The notes under the pieces were generated by a model. The model searched no databases. It was not told the DNA's origin and saw only the letters and a program-made list of their open reading frames with translations. Made by a program: the position numbers and the translations under genes. Below are positions 29,513 through 38,561 of a DNA stretch of 57,073 nt, in pieces. The stretch is from a virus, in the IMG/VR virus record IMGVR_UViG_3300042563_000777, positions 1 to 57,073 of that record; one strand, given 5' to 3'. Positions within the stretch are counted from its first letter, which is position 1; each line of letters opens with the position of its first letter.

Positions 29513-30276
29513 GAGTAGCATTGTTATTACCCGGAGAACCTAGATTCTGTAGAGAATTCGATCTGCTTCTGGAAAATCTCCGGGGCTATACCACAGTGGA
29601 CTGGTTTGTTTGGCTGTGGCAGGACAGTCAATGTGAAGAACATCGTGGAGTAGATGTTGTAGCGCCCAGTTGGCGTCACATGGAATATGAAACAGCACAC
29701 AGTCGCTTGAACAGCTATCTGCCTGCAGGGCACCAGTTGATTAATCTAAGCATAGAGAATCGAAGCAGTTATCCTCCGCCTCGGGTACACCACAAAGCAG
29801 GGGAAACCAGCGTGGAACGAATGTGGGGCATGTATACCAGCGTAAGGGAATGTGATCTACAGCGACGAGCACATGAACAGGCCACGGGTCAGTCCTATGA
29901 TTTGGTCATACGCACACGCCCGGATCTAGGCTTGGCTGCACCCTTGGATCTAGAACATTGTCTAGAATATCTAAAACAAAATCCTCAAACTGTTATCACT
30001 CCCAGCAATGAAGTACACGGCTATGGGCACAAGACCAACGACATGATGGCACTGGGGCAGAGCAGTGCAATGTCCACTTACTGTGATCTAGCTCAGTACA
30101 TAGTTGAGTATCATCATAAACTAGGTTTGATCTATCATCCAGAAACCATGTTGGCATTTCACATAGCAGCACAGGGACTGACTAACCATAATAAAGACAG
30201 CTATGAAGTAGTGTTGCGTAAGTTTGGCGCTGTTGAACGAGATGCTTACCGTAGCGATTACGGGCGCTGGGCTTGA
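29509..30276 (+). CDS. Glycosyltransferase-like protein (copy 2)
   Basis: 255 aa. MRVALLLPGEPRFCREFDLL, YDLVIRTRPDLGLAAPLDL, TNDMMALG, YHPETMLA: clearly related to the gene before it over its full length. ATGA overlap places them in one operon. Converges with the GDPD-like gene and overlaps it by 19 nt, so no terminator separates them. Confidence 0.6.
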   Translation: MRVALLLPGEPRFCREFDLLLENLRGYTTVDWFVWLWQDSQCEEHRGVDVVAPSWRHMEYETAHSRLNSYLPAGHQLINLSIENRSSYPPPRVHHKAGETSVERMWGMYTSVRECDLQRRAHEQATGQSYDLVIRTRPDLGLAAPLDLEHCLEYLKQNPQTVITPSNEVHGYGHKTNDMMALGQSSAMSTYCDLAQYIVEYHHKLGLIYHPETMLAFHIAAQGLTNHNKDSYEVVLRKFGAVERDAYRSDYGRWA

Positions 30277-30707
30277 ATCTTTAGAATCCAGTCACTGCAT
30301 ATAGCATGACATTTCCAGTCTAGATTACTCAGTGTGGGATCCGCAGTTTCGGGCATGACCTGTACACTTCTCCCAGTTACAGGATATCCTGGATAGGCCC
30401 AAATGTAGTTTTTACTGGTCAGTGTGTAATGATCTTCTTGATGCCAGAAATAATTCAAATCTTTGCCCAACAACCAGTCAAGTGCGTCTATGTGTTTGGC
30501 GTGTATCCACAGACCCGGTTGATCTAAAAATTCTCTAGTAATGTTGTACTGTGGACCATCGTGTCCTAGATAAAGTCTGCCGTCAAATACCCATAGGTCA
30601 ATTTCACAATCGTAGCCCAGAGCTAGACTATTTTTAATCTGCTGTGGTTGATTTTCTAATGAACGGTTAGGACCATTGATCAGTCCACGATGTGCTATCA
30701 GTTTCAT
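30258..30707 (-). CDS. GDPD/PI-PLC-like phosphodiesterase, short
   Basis: 149 aa. HRG (residues 6-8), EID (35-37) and H49 correspond to the catalytic HR, ExD and H of glycerophosphodiester phosphodiesterases. The family usually has about 240 or more residues; here the second half of the TIM barrel is missing or diverged, so it is either a compact form or remnant. Might release or cleave glycerophosphate groups on a glycan. Its start overlaps the stop of the FkbM gene. Confidence 0.6.
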   Translation of the reverse strand: MKLIAHRGLINGPNRSLENQPQQIKNSLALGYDCEIDLWVFDGRLYLGHDGPQYNITREFLDQPGLWIHAKHIDALDWLLGKDLNYFWHQEDHYTLTSKNYIWAYPGYPVTGRSVQVMPETADPTLSNLDWKCHAICSDWILKIQAQRP

Positions 30708-31384
30708 TTCTTTCTAAAATATAAGTTGAGTTCATTTGACCACTGGTCGTTTGATTGTTCGTGAAACACAGCAAATCCATGTTCAGAAAGGAAATCTTTC
30801 ATCTCGGCCACTGTGTGGTTTTCTTTGTAGAGTTTCCCTGCTTCATCCCGAGCACATTCCACAACACCTTCTTGAATTAGGCGTACATAGTCGCCCATGC
30901 CTTTGAGCACACGTAGGTCACTGCCCTGTGTATCACAATGAAAGTAATCGATCTTTTCCAAGTTCAGGCCCTGTGATTTATACCACGTATCAAATCTAGA
31001 AACTTTGACTGTGACAGTTCTTGTGGTAACTAGGTCTCGCCGCCCGGGCCAGGTCTGACTTACTTCGTCAACAAATGGATATAGACTGCTAGCGCCCCAG
31101 TCACCTACTGGATCACGATCGGCAACATAAAATGTTGACTCACCGTCATAGTCACTAATTGCCAAAGGAAATACATGATAACGATCTTCGTAGCTAACGC
31201 CAGCTGGTTCAGCACGATGATAAAATTGCCATGTGTACCCATTTTTTCTTGCAGTGTCTATTCTACTAAACAATTCGGGAATAGGTTCAAATGCCCAGGT
31301 CTCTACTGAGGTGTCGTTACGTGTTCTGTCTAAACTGTCTTGACCCTGATTTGCACCGATGTCAAATAGAATATATTTGCTCAT
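30704..31384 (-). CDS. FkbM-family methyltransferase
   Basis: 226 aa. DIGANQGQDS (residues 8-17) is the SAM-binding motif, with FEPIPE after it and KIDYFHCDTQGSDLRVLKG, the FkbM signature region (usually D-x-E-G-x-E). FkbM proteins usually methylate sugar hydroxyls. Lies between a HAD/nucleotidyltransferase fusion and the GDPD-like gene, in the second glycan island. Confidence 0.8.
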   Translation of the reverse strand: MSKYILFDIGANQGQDSLDRTRNDTSVETWAFEPIPELFSRIDTARKNGYTWQFYHRAEPAGVSYEDRYHVFPLAISDYDGESTFYVADRDPVGDWGASSLYPFVDEVSQTWPGRRDLVTTRTVTVKVSRFDTWYKSQGLNLEKIDYFHCDTQGSDLRVLKGMGDYVRLIQEGVVECARDEAGKLYKENHTVAEMKDFLSEHGFAVFHEQSNDQWSNELNLYFRKK

Positions 31385-31387
31385 ACT

Positions 31388-32764
31388 TTAATCTTCTTTA
31401 TGATTTGCTAAGAAATGATTTAGATCTTCCGGAGTGCCTATACCCCACATCTTTTGAATTTTCTTAACTTTAATTTTCTTACCTGCTTCAATAGCCTGGT
31501 TGAATACAGGGCAAACATAAAACTCATTGTTAACACGAATGTCTTTTGCAATCATATCTTCTGCATACTTAACGTAGTCACTACCTTTCTTCCAATAGTA
31601 TATGCCTACTGTAGCTTCATTACTGATGACTTTCTTTTCTGCTACTTCGCTAACAAAACCATCATCACCTAGTTTAGCGTAACTCCATTTGGGATGACTT
31701 GCTTCAAATGTAACGATACCTCCATCAATCTCATCTGCGGTAAACGCATACATACATTCGTTACTGTTCCACTCAACATACTGGTCACTGTTGGCCATAA
31801 CTAATGGAGCATCAGTATTGATATATTCTTTGGCCAGTAGTGTGCTACAGGCTGCACCTTCAGTTACACCTTCAACCTGCACAATGTCACAGCCCGGTGC
31901 AATTAAGTTGAGCAGATATTTGAGGTTATATTTTTCATAGTGTTCTTTTTGTACAATGAAAATAAAGTGTGCTTCAATGTTTAAATTTTCTACCACCACT
32001 TGAATCATGGGCTTGCCGTTGACTTCGATCAGTGGTTTTGGAAATGTGTAACCCATCTGTGCAAATCTACTGCCTGCGCCTGCCATAGGGATCAAAACAT
32101 TTAGTTTACTGTCTTTCCAAGGAATGTTATTTTTAATTGTTTGTGAGTTCATATGTGATAATTTATTATTAATTTTTGACCAGGTCACATCGTGTGAGTC
32201 TTCTACAGCCAGTAAGTTTCCACCACTGTCCAATGCACCTTGTCTACCAATGTGACTGTCTTCGATGATCAATGTATTGCGGGGCAGTGCATTACACATG
32301 GTCATACATTGCCAGTACATCTCTGGATACGGTTTAGGTAAAGTAACATCCTGATTGCTTACATAGCAATCAACATATTCCATGACTCCTATTTTAAGCA
32401 AACTTAACTTAACAGTTTCACGTATGCTATTACTGGCCACTGCAATTAGATAACCTTGCTTTTTCAGTTTAACAAATATATCGATCAATTTGTAATCAAA
32501 ATCAAATTTACGAATTAGATCAAATGTTGCTTCTTGTTTCTTCCGCCAAATAAGATCATGAAACTCTGTGGGCAAACCTTTTGTTTCGGATAATAGTTTT
32601 AATTTCTTAGTGGTATTGAGTCCGTCATATACACTAAGGTGTTCGTCTCTATTGATTATATATTTTTTATCAATAGATTCTAATGCGGCATTTAGACTAT
32701 GATAGTGTAGTTCTCTACTTTCTATCAGTACGCCGTCTAAGTCAAAGATTACAAGTTTATTCAT
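31388..32764 (-). CDS. HAD phosphatase / sugar nucleotidyltransferase fusion
   Basis: 458 aa. Residues 1-200 are a beta-phosphoglucomutase-like HAD domain: DLDGV (8-12), ASNS (110-113) and IEDSHIGRQGA (167-177). Residues 220-458 are a nucleotidyltransferase: PMAGAGSRF (226-234) and FPKPLIEVNGKPMI (241-254), with NSD near 320. The two domains would make a sugar phosphate and activate it to a nucleotide sugar. Similar two-domain genes occur in capsule loci. Its start overlaps the upstream GT gene by 4 nt. Confidence 0.75.
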   Translation of the reverse strand: MNKLVIFDLDGVLIESRELHYHSLNAALESIDKKYIINRDEHLSVYDGLNTTKKLKLLSETKGLPTEFHDLIWRKKQEATFDLIRKFDFDYKLIDIFVKLKKQGYLIAVASNSIRETVKLSLLKIGVMEYVDCYVSNQDVTLPKPYPEMYWQCMTMCNALPRNTLIIEDSHIGRQGALDSGGNLLAVEDSHDVTWSKINNKLSHMNSQTIKNNIPWKDSKLNVLIPMAGAGSRFAQMGYTFPKPLIEVNGKPMIQVVVENLNIEAHFIFIVQKEHYEKYNLKYLLNLIAPGCDIVQVEGVTEGAACSTLLAKEYINTDAPLVMANSDQYVEWNSNECMYAFTADEIDGGIVTFEASHPKWSYAKLGDDGFVSEVAEKKVISNEATVGIYYWKKGSDYVKYAEDMIAKDIRVNNEFYVCPVFNQAIEAGKKIKVKKIQKMWGIGTPEDLNHFLANHKED

Positions 32765-33507
32765 AATGTGGTTGTTGGATCTTGCGTAACAGGCAAGTGA
32801 TAATGTTTGTCAGTAAACTTAGAACGACCTCTTGTGGTTAAGACGTGATCAAAGTTTTCTAATCTATATTTTATATTATTTTTATTTATATAGTGGCCAA
32901 GTATGTGTTCTCCTGACCAGTTTCCGTGTCCGTTGTGTTCCCATTGTGGATCTGATTCTACTACCAACTTATTATATTGTCTACCTATATCAGTGTACAA
33001 TTTCATACTGTTGTAAGTTCCGACGGCAAATTGATCATTAACGGGCCAGTGATTCCATCCACAACCGTTCTTAGGTATAACAATATCATCTTGTACATTT
33101 AAAGATCTTAAATCAAGTACTGTGTTAATCATACCGTCTGGTCTAAATCTAATCACAAGATCATAATCTTGATCGATTAAATCAAAAGCCATGTACAAGG
33201 ATTGCCACATGCCTATCCTACGTTGATACCACCAACGAATATTTTCGGGTGTAGCAGGAGGATGAGGCAATGTGTGTGGAGGAAGTTCCCATGCGGGTTG
33301 TTCTGTTATTTTTAATTTTGCTAAACGATAGTTTGGCAATAACACTGATTCTATTCTAGCACTGCCTTCTGCTTCAGTTGAAGCCCAGTTACTGTTCCAA
33401 AAATTTAGATAGAGATCCGCAGACTCAAAGCCAGTTAACTGATGCATTAAGGCAATAAAGTCTCCGGTAAATCTAGGATGACCGCCACTGATTAAGGCTA
33501 CACGCAT
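32761..33507 (-). CDS. Glycosyltransferase-like protein (copy 3)
   Basis: 248 aa. MRVALISGGHPRFTGDFIAL, YDLVIRFRPDGMINTVLDL, VNDQFAVGTYNSMKLY and a GEHILGHY end: third member of the family at 28736 and 29509, but more diverged and on the opposite strand. It contains the canonical DQFA form. Part of the minus-strand operon with HAD fusion and FkbM. Confidence 0.6.
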   Translation of the reverse strand: MRVALISGGHPRFTGDFIALMHQLTGFESADLYLNFWNSNWASTEAEGSARIESVLLPNYRLAKLKITEQPAWELPPHTLPHPPATPENIRWWYQRRIGMWQSLYMAFDLIDQDYDLVIRFRPDGMINTVLDLRSLNVQDDIVIPKNGCGWNHWPVNDQFAVGTYNSMKLYTDIGRQYNKLVVESDPQWEHNGHGNWSGEHILGHYINKNNIKYRLENFDHVLTTRGRSKFTDKHYHLPVTQDPTTTL

Positions 33508-33508
33508 T

Positions 33509-34285
33509 TTAGAAATATTGAATGTTTAATCTAAAAGGATAGTTGATTTCTAAACGTTCGAATGGTTCGTTTTTACGAACTTCTAACATCATAGTCTTAC
33601 CCAACGCCAGTGCAACTGCACTAGGACCGCCCATGCTGGTAACAAAGTATTCGCTGCCTTGAATAACTCGAGCAAGTTCCATTAGGTTTTCTGTTCTATA
33701 ATGAGGTACCCATACTTTGAATATTTCTTCAAAGGCCGCATGTTCTTCTTCACTGCCCACAAATACGCCCTGGTCAGTTAATCCTCTTTGACAAACGTTT
33801 TGCCATGTTTTGCTGTCTTTTTCATTTCCGTCTTGGTAATTCATGTTACGATGGACTACAATAGGACGTCCTGGAATCTTAATAGGATTACGACATTCCA
33901 TCCATGGATCTATTTGAAGTTGTCTGAAATGATATTTGTGATCAATGCCATTGGCTAGTGCATGTTGATTACTAAAATTACGAGGTAAGAAACCTGTCTC
34001 TAAATGCAATGCTGCATCTTCAAGTTCGTAATCAATATCTTCACCGTTCCATACTTTAAAACTATTAATGTACGGTTGATGCAACATAAACTCTTCCATT
34101 TGATCAAAGTCTACTTGTCTCATCTTATCGTTGTGACGTCCTGCATCAGGCCACCCTAACTTTTCTTGAATCATTTTTTTAAGATTACCTAGACGAAGGT
34201 AAACATCACCACCGCCTAATATTTTAACTGCAACCATGCTACACAATGTGTCGCCCATGGTACCTGAATGTGAAAATGTTGTCAT
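33509..34285 (-). CDS. GT9-like protein, paralog of 12089-12847
   Basis: 258 aa. HSGTMGDTLCSM (residues 5-16) and VIQGSEYFVTSMGGPSAVALALG align with the GT9-like gene at 12089, as do RPIVVHRNMN and VFVGSEEEH. The ATG at 34285 is chosen by this alignment; an earlier one at 34318 would overlap the upstream gene. Possible heptosyl- or related sugar transferase. Confidence 0.6.
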   Translation of the reverse strand: MTTFSHSGTMGDTLCSMVAVKILGGGDVYLRLGNLKKMIQEKLGWPDAGRHNDKMRQVDFDQMEEFMLHQPYINSFKVWNGEDIDYELEDAALHLETGFLPRNFSNQHALANGIDHKYHFRQLQIDPWMECRNPIKIPGRPIVVHRNMNYQDGNEKDSKTWQNVCQRGLTDQGVFVGSEEEHAAFEEIFKVWVPHYRTENLMELARVIQGSEYFVTSMGGPSAVALALGKTMMLEVRKNEPFERLEINYPFRLNIQYF

Positions 34286-34295
34286 AATTTCTTTC

Positions 34296-35132
34296 TTATC
34301 TATACATATCTGTGGCACGTAATACTGCGCCTTCTAAAATCATATCTTTGTATTGTTCAACATTACTAGTAACACATTCGGGAAAGTAATCATCTAGTTG
34401 AACCCACTCATATCTTTCGCTGTCATTGGGACCATGATGTCCGTATTTGTTTTGTATAAACCATTTGATATTGTGACGCTTGATCATATCAGGTGTATCA
34501 GTTTCTGTGTGAGCAAAGTTTTGAATTTTGGTAATCGCATGTTGATCATCACCTAGGTAAGTGAAATGCCAGCCGCCATGATCCACAAATACTGTGTTTT
34601 CTGGCTTTGCGTTCCAAAAGAATGTCCATTCTCTTTCTTGTTGTGCGTTTGAATAACAACGACCTCTTGTTACCATGATGTTGGCATTTTTTGAAACGTT
34701 ATAAACTTTCATGTAGTTTAGTTTATATTGAAATTGCGGAATGTTCAAGATGTATTTGTCATAATTATTCTCATCTTCTTTTATCAAAGTAACGATCTCA
34801 GCACGAGTAATTTCGTCACAGTCACTGACAATAACAATGTCTTCGGGTTCCATATCATATAGGCCTCGGTCAAGACAAACCCGCTGGAAACGTTCACGGA
34901 CCCACGAGTCTTCAGTCTCGGGCATGTCTTCTACTTTTATATGACGAATCTTACTCATCCACTGACTAAATCTCTCTTTGTTATTTTCAAAGATATATTC
35001 TTTGGGTTTACCGCTGTGACTTAGATTTGATTCTGCTAAAACAAATACGTCAACTACGTCCCACAGTTCTTTCAATCGAATTTCTAAAACGTCTAATTCG
35101 TTAAAGAATGGAAAACAATCATATACTTTCAT
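34296..35132 (-). CDS. GT17-family glycosyltransferase-like protein
   Basis: 278 aa. MKVYDCFPFFNELDVLEIRL, FVLAESNLSHSGKPK, VIVSDCDEI and HGGWHFTYLG follow the pattern of family GT17 (N-acetylglucosaminyltransferase III type). The acidic DCDEI motif would bind metal and nucleotide sugar. Start at 35132 overlaps the upstream TAA (TAATG). Acts in the second glycan island; acceptor unknown. Confidence 0.75.
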   Translation of the reverse strand: MKVYDCFPFFNELDVLEIRLKELWDVVDVFVLAESNLSHSGKPKEYIFENNKERFSQWMSKIRHIKVEDMPETEDSWVRERFQRVCLDRGLYDMEPEDIVIVSDCDEITRAEIVTLIKEDENNYDKYILNIPQFQYKLNYMKVYNVSKNANIMVTRGRCYSNAQQEREWTFFWNAKPENTVFVDHGGWHFTYLGDDQHAITKIQNFAHTETDTPDMIKRHNIKWFIQNKYGHHGPNDSERYEWVQLDDYFPECVTSNVEQYKDMILEGAVLRATDMYR

Positions 35133-35731
35133 TAAAATCTCCAAATGTATTGATAACCTTCATGTACTAAAGGTTTGCCGATGCTCTGCATAAAATCATA
35201 AATGTATGCACCTTTGCCTTGACGTTGCCCATTGACAATAAAATTATCATCTACAGCAACAAGTGAACCAGGCCGCAGTCTAGACATAATTGCCGCAAGT
35301 TCTTTAATGTGATGTGCAGCACTGGGCCATGGGTCTTCTGGTTCGTAATCATAACTATCTAAGTATAACAGATCTACATAGTTCTCTGTTTCAGTTAAGT
35401 TCTGATTTGCTTGCCAGAGAAATTCAACGCTGTCACTGCAATGGATTTGTACTCGATCGCTTACTTGAGTAAGTGCATATTCTACGTGTTCTGGATTGAT
35501 GTCAACGGAGTGTAATTCACCGCCGCTTTGATTAATGAATGCATCAAAAATTCTTGTGCTGAATCCTTCATCTTTAAAACTTACGTCTTCGCTTCCCCAC
35601 TCTTTATGTGGAGGACGAGCGCATCCTGTTTCAATTATTAATGGTTCTTCACAAGTTTTTAAATGCTCTATCATTATTTGGAATGAGTCCTGGCGCTTGC
35701 CAGTTTTACGGATCATTTCTTCTAAGGTCAT
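35132..35731 (-). CDS. Class I SAM-dependent methyltransferase
   Basis: 199 aa. IIETGCARP (32-40), LHSVDINPEHVEYA and DLLYLDSYDYEPEDPW, with VAVDDN near the end: a Methyltransf_24-like enzyme. Two methyltransferases plus FkbM in the glycan islands suggest methylated sugars. First gene of this operon; AGGAT site upstream. Confidence 0.75.
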   Translation of the reverse strand: MTLEEMIRKTGKRQDSFQIMIEHLKTCEEPLIIETGCARPPHKEWGSEDVSFKDEGFSTRIFDAFINQSGGELHSVDINPEHVEYALTQVSDRVQIHCSDSVEFLWQANQNLTETENYVDLLYLDSYDYEPEDPWPSAAHHIKELAAIMSRLRPGSLVAVDDNFIVNGQRQGKGAYIYDFMQSIGKPLVHEGYQYIWRF

Positions 35732-35769
35732 TTTTATCCTGTGTAAATGTTGTTGATATTTACAAACAA

Positions 35770-35793
35770 GAAAGGAACCCTCAGGCTCCTTTT
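35770..35793. terminator. Bidirectional terminator
   Basis: AAGGAACC and GGCTCCTT (one wobble) with CTCA loop, T-runs on both sides. Ends the nucleotidyltransferase-like gene at 35810 on the minus strand. Confidence 0.7.
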
Positions 35794-35809
35794 GATTCTT
35801 TATAAAAGT

Positions 35810-36502
35810 TTACTTATTGATGCTTAAATTTTTATCAAATGTCTGATCTATATAAGATACTAGCTTTTCTAATGATTTACTGTTACGTAAGCTCTTATAT
35901 ACTAAATTTTCTATCCCGTATTCTCCGGTCTGTTTTAGACCTATTTTGCGGTATTTTCGTAATAATTTTAGAACTTTTTGAGCCATTTCGAAGTCGTTTT
36001 GATTCAAAACATACCTGATTAAATTATCCCAGTACTCGTACTGCTTTTCGATGCTTTTACGGTCTATTTTGCCACTATAGTTCTTTGGCTCGCGTATCCA
36101 GCTATTAGTTTTAAGACTCCACGCTGAACTTACAGTCGGACGAGTTTGATCTTCTGTTCCGGGCTCTACAGGAATACCTCTGATATTGATTTGAAATTTT
36201 TCTTTAAACAGTAATCGTTTAGTGTCCAACAATTCTTCCACTTCTTGATCACACTGTATTTTACCATAGTCTATAATTAGATGCAGATCAAGATCGCTTT
36301 GCTCGGTATAGTGATAAGTGACTTGACCTCCGGTTATTTGTACATCGATAACAGGAACATCGATATCTATAAATTCTCTAAATTTTTCTGCAATCTGTAA
36401 CAGCTTAACTTTAACTTCGGGGCGCAGTTGTATACCATCCCATAGTTTGGGATTTAATCGATCATGTTCCTCGTAGCCCTTGGTAAATTCAATCATTCGC
36501 AT
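35810..36502 (-). CDS. Pol-beta-type nucleotidyltransferase-like protein
   Basis: 230 aa. VQITGGQVTYHYTEQSDLDL followed by HLIIDY contains the Gly-x-x-x and Ser-Asp-x-Asp of the pol-beta nucleotidyltransferase fold. The rest is helical. Such proteins are found in T4-like aquatic phages; the substrate (tRNA, nucleotide or protein) is unknown. A start 6 nt downstream (MIEF) is also possible. AATAAATA lies just upstream. Confidence 0.6.
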   Translation of the reverse strand: MRMIEFTKGYEEHDRLNPKLWDGIQLRPEVKVKLLQIAEKFREFIDIDVPVIDVQITGGQVTYHYTEQSDLDLHLIIDYGKIQCDQEVEELLDTKRLLFKEKFQINIRGIPVEPGTEDQTRPTVSSAWSLKTNSWIREPKNYSGKIDRKSIEKQYEYWDNLIRYVLNQNDFEMAQKVLKLLRKYRKIGLKQTGEYGIENLVYKSLRNSKSLEKLVSYIDQTFDKNLSINK

Positions 36503-36509
36503 AGAATAT

Positions 36510-36517
36510 TATTTATT
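36510..36517 (-). promoter_or_regulatory. Late-type AATAAATA element
   Basis: Minus-strand AATAAATA 7 nt before the ATG at 36502. Similar elements stand 4-6 nt before the ATGs at 40404 and 56069. T4 late promoters use TATAAATA. Confidence 0.35.
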
Positions 36518-36531
36518 GATTAAATATTATT

Positions 36532-37092
36532 ATGATTGAACAAAATTATAGAGGTTATCTTTTAGCAGCTCATCCTAGACGACAGGAACCGATTCTTCGT
36601 AAAGGAGTATTGCTAATATTAGATCATGATGCAACCGGGGCTATAGGACTCCAGATCAATAAACCATTTACAAATGATATCACGTTTCAAACTGTAATGC
36701 AGAATGTAGGCTTACATACAGATCAAGACCAGCCTTTATACAACGGCGGTCAAGAGTCAACTAATAGAATACATGTAATACATAGTCTAGACTGGTATAC
36801 ATCTAACACTACTAAAGTTACAAATCGAATTGGAGTAAGTCATGATGTTTCAGTTCTTGCCGCAATAAGCAAGGGAGAAGGTCCTGAACATTTCAGAGTA
36901 GTTGCAGGATTTACACGTTGGTTGCCCGGACACATTGAAGGGGAAGTTGCAGGAAAAGAACCTTGGCATTCATGGAGTTCATGGAGTTATGCTCCTGCTG
37001 AAGTCGAAACTGTATTTGGATCAGATGATATTGACCAGTGGCACAAAGTTATAGCTGAATCAGGTCGTTTACAAATTGCAAATTGGTTTTAA
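36532..37092 (+). CDS. YqgE/AlgH (UPF0301) family protein
   Basis: 186 aa. GYLLAAHPRRQEPILRKGVL, then ILDHDATGAIGLQINKPF and LYNGGQE match the YqgE/AlgH family (G-x-L-L-x-A-P, H-x-x-x-G-A-x-G-L-x-x-N-x-P, Y-x-G-G-P). In bacteria it is a conserved protein of unclear role, linked to alginate regulation. A lone plus-strand gene between minus-strand replication genes, so it may be a host gene taken up by the phage. No clear RBS. Confidence 0.75.
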   Translation: MIEQNYRGYLLAAHPRRQEPILRKGVLLILDHDATGAIGLQINKPFTNDITFQTVMQNVGLHTDQDQPLYNGGQESTNRIHVIHSLDWYTSNTTKVTNRIGVSHDVSVLAAISKGEGPEHFRVVAGFTRWLPGHIEGEVAGKEPWHSWSSWSYAPAEVETVFGSDDIDQWHKVIAESGRLQIANWF

Positions 37093-38561
37093 TCTTTTTC
37101 AGGATTTAAATTAGCCAACATACTTCTAATGTCGGCAACACCCTTGGCGTGTTTATTTTTACTAACAGCTACACCTTTTGTAGGATCAATTGGAATAATT
37201 TCTCCAGTTTCGGGATCAGTAGTAGTTGACACTGTGCTGGTCCTTTTTAGGCCTGCATAGACACTACTTCCGCCACCCTGTTGCCGTTGCTGATTAAAAC
37301 TGCCTTCTTGCTCATCTTCACCTAGGTCGCTAATACGCAATGTATCTACATTAAACTCTAGATCAACTTTTTGCCCAACACCACTAGAACTACGTGTCTT
37401 CATAAACTGTATTTGATACCGCCCACGTTCTTTCATAGCACGACTGGTAAAGATACCGATAACATTATCCGCCGTCATAATCTTACTCAATCCGCCCGAG
37501 ATGTGGCTGTGATCAAACTCAATTTCTTCAACAGCACTACGGTTTAACTGTGACGCTGTGACTGTGATACATTGTGTTTCCATAGCCAAGTTACGAATTT
37601 CTTCCGACACATACTTGTCCTTAACGAACAGGTCACTTGGGCTAACTTTAACACTCAACGGCATCATCAAGTCCAAATAGTCAATTAGAATAACGTCGGG
37701 CTTGCAACCTTTCTTGACCTGATACTCTTTCAAGTAGGCACGGATATCGTTACAGTTCTTGCCCGATGGCATATACTTAACCTGTAAGTTACCACTCTTC
37801 TTGCCCAACATCTTGACCTTGAGTTCAACGTCGTCGATGTTCTTAAAGATCTCTCGAGTTGTAATACCTGTCATCATACTATCGAGTCGCATACCTACGA
37901 GGCCTTCGGCTAATTCAAATGTAAGATATAAGACATTAAGTCCAGCTAGTGCCCAGTTCACTCCTAAGTTGGCTAAGAACAAACTCTTGCCGCCACCTGA
38001 TCCAGCACAGAAGATATTCAGTTCACCTCGGTTAAATCCGCCGTATAATTTCTTATCAATGCTGGGCCATCCTGTGCTGATCTGCCCATTGCCATCTTTA
38101 AGTTTAGTCAGACGTGCTCTGGGATCTTCAAAGTAATCTGTACCCATATCTTTGTTTAGAGATATCTGTATAGCATCCTTAATTAGTTTTTCAACTGGAC
38201 CGTAGTCTCCGGACTCTAACAAATCACTAGACTCGATAATTGCCCTTTCTAGTCCTTTGTGTCTGCTAAAGTTTTCAAACTCATTCATTAACCATTCATA
38301 GTTTTCTCTGGGCAATGCAACTGGGTTATACTGACTTCTTGTAGATGCGTTGACGATATTGGCCTCGGGCATTACCTTGTATTCATCTACATATTTTGTA
38401 ATGAACTCTGCACTTTCTTGCAGTCGCTGATCAAAGTTTTTGGGATCAAAAATATTTTGACAACGTACAAACGTCTCAGCATCACTTAGAAACATTTCCA
38501 AGTACAGCTTTTGCACTTCAAAGTCATAATTGGGTTTTTGTGGTTTTTCTTTTTTATTCAT
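37089..38561 (-). CDS. 41: Replicative DNA helicase, T4 gp41-like
   Basis: 490 aa (T4 gp41 475). DnaB-type RecA-like motor: Walker A AGSGGGKS (186-193), VLYLTFEL, VILIDYLDLM for Walker B, and TASQLNR. N-terminal helical domain about 1-140. Unwinds DNA 5' to 3' at the fork with primase gp61, whose gene lies directly upstream and overlaps by 8 nt. The C-terminus is Gln/Gly-rich and probably flexible. Confidence 0.93.
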   Translation of the reverse strand: MNKKEKPQKPNYDFEVQKLYLEMFLSDAETFVRCQNIFDPKNFDQRLQESAEFITKYVDEYKVMPEANIVNASTRSQYNPVALPRENYEWLMNEFENFSRHKGLERAIIESSDLLESGDYGPVEKLIKDAIQISLNKDMGTDYFEDPRARLTKLKDGNGQISTGWPSIDKKLYGGFNRGELNIFCAGSGGGKSLFLANLGVNWALAGLNVLYLTFELAEGLVGMRLDSMMTGITTREIFKNIDDVELKVKMLGKKSGNLQVKYMPSGKNCNDIRAYLKEYQVKKGCKPDVILIDYLDLMMPLSVKVSPSDLFVKDKYVSEEIRNLAMETQCITVTASQLNRSAVEEIEFDHSHISGGLSKIMTADNVIGIFTSRAMKERGRYQIQFMKTRSSSGVGQKVDLEFNVDTLRISDLGEDEQEGSFNQQRQQGGGSSVYAGLKRTSTVSTTTDPETGEIIPIDPTKGVAVSKNKHAKGVADIRSMLANLNPEKD

